From positions 248,001-312,000 of the forward strand of contig VYZI01000238.1 of NCBI GenBank assembly GCA_013397695.1: DNA of 64,000 nucleotides, given 5' to 3'. How positions within the stretch are numbered: position 1 is the stretch's first letter; the number at the start of each line of letters is the position of its first letter. The notes below the pieces were generated by a model, which searched no databases, was not told the origin of the DNA, and saw only the letters and a program-made list of their open reading frames with translations. Positions 57,735-64,000 of the stretch are shown one piece after another. Origin of the DNA: Centropus unirufus (Eukaryota > Chordata > Aves > Cuculiformes > Centropidae). A program made the translations under genes and the position numbers.

Positions 57735-59456
57735 CTGTCAGACCAGAAAAATCAGTGGCTGTAGAAATCATACGTTTATTTTGCCACCCCCATCTTCCAC
57801 ATCTGTTCACAAACACTGGCATCCAATTTCGTCAACCCTCTGCCAGTTTCTAGTTCCCTTGCTGAGTTGGGAAGTAATTTTTTTAATGTCTTCTTCATTT
57901 TTATGAGTAGCATTTGGGTAGACATGGTATATTTTCATGCAGAAGAATTACATTGGACAGGTCATGTTGGTAGAGCCAGGTACCTTATACACTTTACAAA
58001 ATTCTCTCACTCAAAAGAATTGTGCACTCTGTTCCAGCTCTGCAAAACTAGCACTTGCTTTAGGCAACAGTATTATTTAAGCAATCAATGCTTTTGTAGT
58101 GGCATAAATATGTAAAAAGGAAAATGTGACTCAATGCGTTTTCAAACTATAAAGGCAAGGAGTCAAGTCTATGGGCAGCCAAGGAACTGGTAAACCCCTC
58201 TTCCAACAGTAAACCTCTGTTTTTTCATCATTGTGCACAAGCAAGACTCCCCAGATGAAAAAAAAGTCAAGATCTGGCACAAAGAAACTAAGTCTTTTCC
58301 TCTATTCAATGCCTTAAAAATCTCTATGACAAATTGCAAATGAGGGTCTGAAATATTTAGACTCACATGTGTTTAAGAAAGAAAATACTTAGGTTCCAAT
58401 TTAGCAAAATATTTAAGCATATGATTAATGTAATGTAAATAAGTTCCCAGTGTAATAGCAATATTAGCCAGAATTGAACTTCCAAGTCAACAACTCTGTT
58501 TCCCTGCCAATCATCTATGATTATTCCTGGAATACATTTTCAAGGGTACACTCCCAGTTTCTTACTAGTCTTGTATATAATACGGGTAGAATTCTCACAT
58601 TGTTCTTTTTCAACGTGTATGTTGAAGAGGGGCGGGGGTTGCTTGCAATAAATCAGTGCAGCAGAAGATTTCTTGGGGTTTTGTTAGGCTGTATCTGATA
58701 CACAGTGCCTGTAAAGGGTTTACCTTCATTACTCTAATCCACAAATTAATATAATCATCCTCCTTCTACCTTAATAGCTACTCCTATGTCATTTCAGATC
58801 TGGGATAGGGAATACATACAAGTTTTTCCTCCTTCTCTTCTACCACCAGTCGTGACAGGCTGGTTATCAGGAGAAGATGTTTAGGTCTAAGGCAAGAAGA
58901 AATTCTATGATTCTTTTGAGAAATAAAACAGAACTGATCACGTCAGCCTGTTAGGGTTCTGCTTAAAAAAATAACACAGATATGTGGAAATTATTTGTCT
59001 CCAATATGTGGTAAAGTCAGAAGGGGTGGCCTGAACACTTTATACTATAAATTCCTTACCCAATAATTATTCGACTTCACTTGACTTAAAGTGCTTTGAA
59101 GTTGGAGAAGAATCTCAATTGACCAAGAATCAGGTGCATAACCATCCATATTAGAAGCACTGGATAGAATGAGTCACTAGGCCCATTAGGGCCATTCCTG
59201 GGATAGAAAAAAGCCTGATCCTAAAAACTCCCTCCTGAATGCTCATGCTCCCCATTCAGTTAGAGGAGAAAAAATAGGAGCACCGAGTATCTAAATAAAC
59301 ATAATCCTGGAGGCAGGAAAATATTAAAGTGAACATATATAATGAGTTTTGCTTACTCCATTGGAAACATCCCAGCTGAGCATCATCTTAGCCCGTTCTT
59401 CAGCCTCCTTGGACCCATCCAAAACCAGGCCAAATCCCCCATTGATTACTTCACCC
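57594..59456 (-). CDS. UROC1: Urocanate hydratase 1, C-terminal part (last two exons; rest outside window)
   Basis: Urocanase converts urocanate to 4-imidazolone-5-propionate, step two of histidine catabolism, using tightly bound NAD+ in liver cytosol. Two joined exons, 59456-59357 and 57734-57594, give about 80 C-terminal residues with GEVINGGFGLVLDG, MMLSWDVSNGVARRCWAGN, YETICRAMKEN and LKVTLPHKVVDENVLEQAV before TAG. These match human UROC1 (676 aa) very closely: GEVINGGFGLVLDG, LSWDVSNGVARRCWSGN, VTLPHKVEDERVLQQAL. The upstream exon, which should end in LHNGGGVGW, was searched for on the minus strand between 59.5 and 64 kb and not found, so the preceding intron exceeds 4.5 kb or the assembly differs. 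Strand and position after ZXDC agree with human synteny. Confidence 0.95.
57735..59356 (-). other. UROC1: UROC1 last intron
   Basis: 1.6 kb of AT-rich DNA with no recognised exon or repeat. Confidence 0.8.
59357..59456 (-). CDS. UROC1: UROC1 penultimate coding exon
   Basis: 100 nt giving GEVINGGFGLVLDGSKEAEE then RAKMMLSWDVSNG, with the first base completing a Trp codon (TG|G). Acceptor TTTTTTAG, donor GGA|GTAAGC; joins the last exon in phase 0. Confidence 0.95.
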
Positions 59457-62400
59457 CTAAAAAAATATAAATGCAAGAGGATTGAATAAAAGTAATTCAA
59501 AGCAATCTCACAAAATCCACAGGAGTAGTTTGCTCAGTTGCACTGCAGGAAGAAGAATGAGAACACAGAAATGGTGCTGAAGAAGAGACACTATCAGTGA
59601 CCTTTATACGGCCAATTATTAAAAAAAGGTGTGCGGGGGGGAGAATTTAACAGGGTGAAGGCCTGGTTTCCTGACCTGCAACAATCCTATTCCAGTTTTC
59701 TTGTAATGTCCAGCTAGCAGGCCGTAGCTCCAAGCAAAAGTGCCAAGAGCTAAGCTTGTGCTGCATCTCCTGAAGGTTGCTCTCTGTACTGACTCCATAC
59801 AAGTAAAGAAAGGTTAGTGCTTGTGGCAGTCTGGAGAGTTACCCATCGCAGGGCATTTTTAAGAGTTAAGCTGTACGTGTTTGCTACTTTAGAACCTGCC
59901 ATGGATAGGAACATGAGGAGGACTGTACTTATTAAAGCAGGCAGATGGATCTATTTATATTCTCTTGGGACAAATGAGAGAGCATAAGTATTTTATTAAA
60001 GAAGTGTTAACCACCACTTAATGCACATCTGCCTCAATAATTCCAAAAACAGTCATTCATTTTGTGTGAGATACTTAGATGTTTAAAGACACCAGTGCCA
60101 ACTTTTCAGGAAGCAGACTTATTGGCAGAAGAAGAACAGAAATATGTTAAAACTAACAGATTATGCTTAGGAGAAATACCAGTCTGGTTTTAAAAGGACA
60201 GGGAAAACACGTAGAGAAAACATCTTGTCTGCCTTCTAAATCTGGCCTGTTTCATTGCACATGGTAGATAGTGGCGAATGCAGTGGGATAATTATCCATT
60301 GTTGTAAATCAGAGTTCTGGCATTGTAACTCGGCATCAGCAATACCTGAGGGTCAGGCATAGCCTACAACACATGCTATGAGAGACTACTCATGGAGATC
60401 CCTGCAGGCAGGCTTTTGTCATCTGTCTTTAATGTTAATATAATGAGTAAATTTACACAATTTACATAGAATGACATCAGACATGTCCATGATGTTATTT
60501 ATGTGATGTTACTTCTTTCACTAGTTACATACACTACCTGTGGGCTAAGTATTTTCCTCACAGCGGAGAACTTAGGGCTCCGGATCTCACCATCGTGGTA
60601 CCAATCTGTGAACTCCCTCCGCTTTGCTATTCTTAGCTATATCACTACTACAAATACATTTTCTGTTGAAAGGCACAGTTTTCTTGAAACTGACAGTTCT
60701 CACAGCAGAATGTCAGCGAATTAATCAGTTTCTTTATCAGGAAAATTTGAAACAGTCCTGTTTTCAATTGAGATTTCTGCAAACTGTAAGCTCTGACTCT
60801 CCAAAATAAAGCTTTTCCTTTCAATTGGCATCAACAACACTTTTCAGCCCAGAATTTAATTCCCAGGATCTTTCTACTGTGTGAAATCTTTTATTAGTTC
60901 TGCTTTTAGGTTTTAGTTGAGGATGCAAGCAAACATACAAAGATCCAAACATCTGCATTTCTTCCAAATTCTACTTTTTCAAAAGCTCATGTTGTTACTG
61001 TCTTCTCCAAAAGAGGGGACCAGACTGAATGACAGCTTCACAAGTGTAATTATATCAAGACCAGGACCAGTAACCTCACTGTACTGTGCTGCTTCAGAAG
61101 CCACATTCACACTATTCTTTACTGTCAACATACTAAGCTAGAGGAGACTTATGACTGTCAATGATGCCATTGCAATGTAATTGGGACCACAGCATGAGCA
61201 CTCCTCAAAACAGGCTATGGACAATATCAGACAGTACAAAAACCAGACCTCTGGACTTTTGCTTTATAAAGCTATTCCACATGGAAAGACGATGTTCAGT
61301 AAGTCGCAAAGATCCCCTGTGCGCCCAGCATCCTAAAGAGCATAATTTGAAGCTCAGGCATGAACAGCGAGCTTCTGATCTCATTTGCACTCTTAAATGC
61401 AAAGCCTCTCCATTGATTTCCATGGAATTACTTCAGTATGAATCAAAATCACACAGAATTTATCCTACTGTCTAAAAATCACTCATAGACTAAATGCCAA
61501 TATTTGTTTGGATGGCTTTTCTAGCAAATTCTCTGTTTTAAATGGGAGATCTCTGCCTTCATTAGCATTGGGTCCTAGTCTCTTGTAATTAAAGAAACAT
61601 GTGGCATTTTGACCTAAGCTACCTCCTATAATTTCCAGATGTCTCCTAAGGTGATCAAAGAAAACAAGGCCTCTCTCACAATCAAGATGTCCCACTGTTG
61701 ACAGTGCAGTCCGATTCTTAAATTGCATCTGCCTTTTTGTTGCTACAGGTTACTCAGGCTCCATGCTAATATACATTCTCCTGCAAGTAAACAGGCAGCA
61801 AGAAATTAATAACATTCATTTGCTGTAATTACAGTCAAGACTATGTTAATCTTAAGTCTCTCAAACACCACATGTGATGCAGATTCCAGCTAACTAAATA
61901 TTAATCCTGCTTTTTCTCTGTGCTGCACAAGGCCATAGCAGAGAAAAAACAAAGCAGGTAAAAGGCATTTCTCTAGTCTCGTAGGAAAGACATGGAAAAT
62001 CCAGCAGTTCCAGGCAAGCTCAGCCTCAGCAGGGAGGACTTGTAGCTGAACACAGTGCAATTGCCATTTCTGAACCACCTGAAAAAATTGCCAATAACTA
62101 CTTGATTTCTTTTTAATCACTTGTATATTTTTAAATAAATATATACAGGCTTCCATGTGCACTTTCACACTTTCAAATCAACTGATGAAAAGAACATTTT
62201 ACCAGGCATGTGGAAATGTCTTGATGTCAGTCAGTTGAATTTTTACCTCTCCAAAAAAAACCAAAAAATCAATCAGTCCTAAAACTTAAAGGCATCTGTT
62301 CTTCTGTGCAAATAAAGTAATTTGTAGTGGGTGAGGGTTGGTTTTGTTTCTTTTTCCAGCTTTTAATTATTCCTCTCTTTCTCCTGAGAAGGTAAAGGGT

Positions 62401-64000
62401 GCTTTACTAGCAAGGGTGGTGCCATGATTTGATAAGCTGAGCAGAACCACCTGTCATGCCAGGACTTTCAGGGGCTCTCGATGTCACAGCATCCAATGAC
62501 ATGACATTGTTGCCACATCCGAGTCTCAGCATGGTGGCTTGAAGCTTGTGCAGAGACAAGCCTAATTTTCAGGCTCTGCATTCTTCACTAAAGCACAGTA
62601 ATTTAATCACAGAGGGCTGTGGCTATTCCCAAGAACAAGGTGAACAGATACTGTTCCACAATCACAAGCCACTAGGAAGGCATAGGACGTGTCAAAAAGG
62701 ATAACTGAACCCTGTTTGTCCATCAATATCTTGACTTCAGTGAATAGCCACACACTAGTCTTCTGATGCATTACATAAGTGACAGCGCCTCTGCTTCGCC
62801 TTGGGGAGGAGCTTCTCTCTAATGATATAACTCCATTTAAACAACTAAAACAATATAACAGAAATAGCAATGTGATCAGTGCCAGTTTTCCACTAGTAAG
62901 GGCAGTCTTGCCATGCAGCCCATCTCCAAATTGCTCAGACAGCTAGAAATGTGCAGGAGGGATTTGCCTTACGGAGTCTAGAAGGAGGTAGGAAACACAA
63001 TCACTGGTATCCTTTAAGCAACATCAATGCACACAATACTTGTGGCATAAACAATTATTTTGGAAATAATTATCAATTATAAAAATATTCAAAAATATTT
63101 AGAACAACATATAGTGGAAAGTTATTTACCTTGCTTGTATTTGATAGGCAGATATTTTAGAAGATTAAATGCAGGTAAAACCATTCAAACAGCTCTAGTC
63201 TGCTGCTGTCTGAGATATTCTGGTATGTACCTGCCACTCAGAATTATGTAAACTGTGAATTAAATCCTTGCCACAGTAGTTATCACTGATAGATTTTCAT
63301 TCCAGGTGTCTAAGCCCTCAGAAAGAATTCTTCTCCCACTGCTCTGTGTTGTTCTCACATACTTTGTATTCAGTAGCTAATTCTCTGAAATCAAAGGAGT
63401 TAAGAGTACTAGGAGAGAGAATTCTCCACCTGACTCGAAGGGATGTTTTCTAGATCCAGATCACTGGGATGAATAATTATTAAGTATCATCGAGTGTCTC
63501 TGAAGATGACATGCGCTACAAGATCTTTAGCTTGCTCTTGTTCATATATTCCAGCATTGGATGGACAGGGGAGAGGGAGGGTTCGCTAAAATATTTAGTA
63601 GTGTCATGCCCCGTTTGACTGGTGACACCACAAAATATGGGTGTGACTGGAAATGGGAGAGGCTGCTGAGCTACGCTGTAAAGAATAAACCAAAATTAAA
63701 GACTCTACAGTGTGGCCAGGCTCTCCTTTTTCCTGCTCTTCTGCCAACACCAAAGTGCCTTTTGGTGGCACTTGAAGGAGATTGCTTTTCCCTTCCATAC
63801 AATGAATTTCCTTTGTTCTGCTTCTCAGTTCAGGCCTTTTAGTTCTGTAACTTATGTGAAGATGGTATTTAATCCAGTCCTTACGTGGCTGTGGTCTTTT
63901 ATCCTACCAGGCACAAGCAAGGGGAGAAAGAAGACTGGATGTGGGGGGGTTGCTGACACCTGGGCTGTTTTATATCAATAATTCCTCATTGCACATTAGC
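59457..64000 (-). other. UROC1: UROC1 intron (partial) running off the right edge
   Basis: 4.5 kb with no further urocanase exon that I can recognise. It contains a weak exon-like minus-strand segment at about 60538-60630 (phase does not fit UROC1) and a possible palindromic-repeat fragment near 61400. Confidence 0.55.
61398..61475. repeat. Possible old amniote palindromic repeat fragment
   Basis: CATTGATTTCCATGGAATTA then CTTCAGTATGAATCAAAATC and ACAGAATTT resembles the dispersed amniote motif CATTGACTTCAATGGAGTTACTC...CAGAATTTGGCC. From memory only. Confidence 0.3.

Noticed and set aside
62607..62870. 87-codon minus-strand ORF near the right edge
   Set aside because: Checked for urocanase motifs because UROC1 continues on this strand; none present.
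1..64000. Search for CRISPR arrays, operons, insertion sequences, retroviral LTR pairs and rRNA/tRNA genes
   Set aside because: None seen. The sequence is animal nuclear DNA with spliced genes, and its mobile elements are CR1 LINE and SINE-like relics.

Overview
The window is vertebrate nuclear DNA, most likely from a bird. The evidence is intron-rich genes with GT/AG splice sites, CpG-island promoters, several decayed CR1 retrotransposons (one retaining the avian-type ATTCTATG 3' terminus), degenerate MIR-like SINE pieces and one short assembly gap. Nothing bacterial (operon, CRISPR, IS element) is present. The gene order KLF15(-) - CFAP100(+) - ZXDC(-) - UROC1(-) is the order I know from human 3q21.3, so this is a conserved syntenic block.

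Layout. (1) 1-7.1 kb: 5' part of KLF15 on the minus strand. The large coding exon is 959-1998, a probable noncoding first exon ends at a donor at 6295, and a CCAAT/TATA-like CpG promoter lies at about 6.6-6.7 kb with a degenerate 18-bp minisatellite directly upstream. The last exon, carrying the rest of finger 2 and finger 3, is off the left edge. (2) 7.1-25.7 kb: intergenic, with no recognisable exon. It holds MIR-like fragments and a compact CRE plus C/EBP-like motif cluster at about 16.7 kb. (3) 25.7-40.3 kb: CFAP100, complete on the plus strand. It has a CpG promoter with a perfect X-box (RFX site) and 14 coding exons giving 572 codons plus stop. (4) 40.6-53.8 kb: ZXDC, complete on the minus strand, with 10 coding exons giving 915 codons plus stop and ten C2H2 fingers. 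It converges tail-to-tail with CFAP100. (5) 54.1-57.5 kb: intergenic. (6) 57.6-64 kb: the last two exons of UROC1 on the minus strand. The rest of UROC1 is off the right edge.

Function. The genes are neighbours by synteny, not by pathway. KLF15 is a metabolic and cardiac transcription factor, CFAP100 an axonemal regulator of inner-arm dynein, ZXDC a zinc-finger coactivator of MHC class II transcription, and UROC1 a histidine-degradation enzyme. I found no undescribed multi-gene system. The best leads are regulatory or repeat features: the CFAP100 X-box, the CRE/C/EBP cluster between KLF15 and CFAP100, the minisatellite at the KLF15 promoter, and a coding hexapeptide minisatellite in ZXDC. All exon limits were placed by eye from splice consensus, reading-frame continuity and remembered human homologues. 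No alignment was run.
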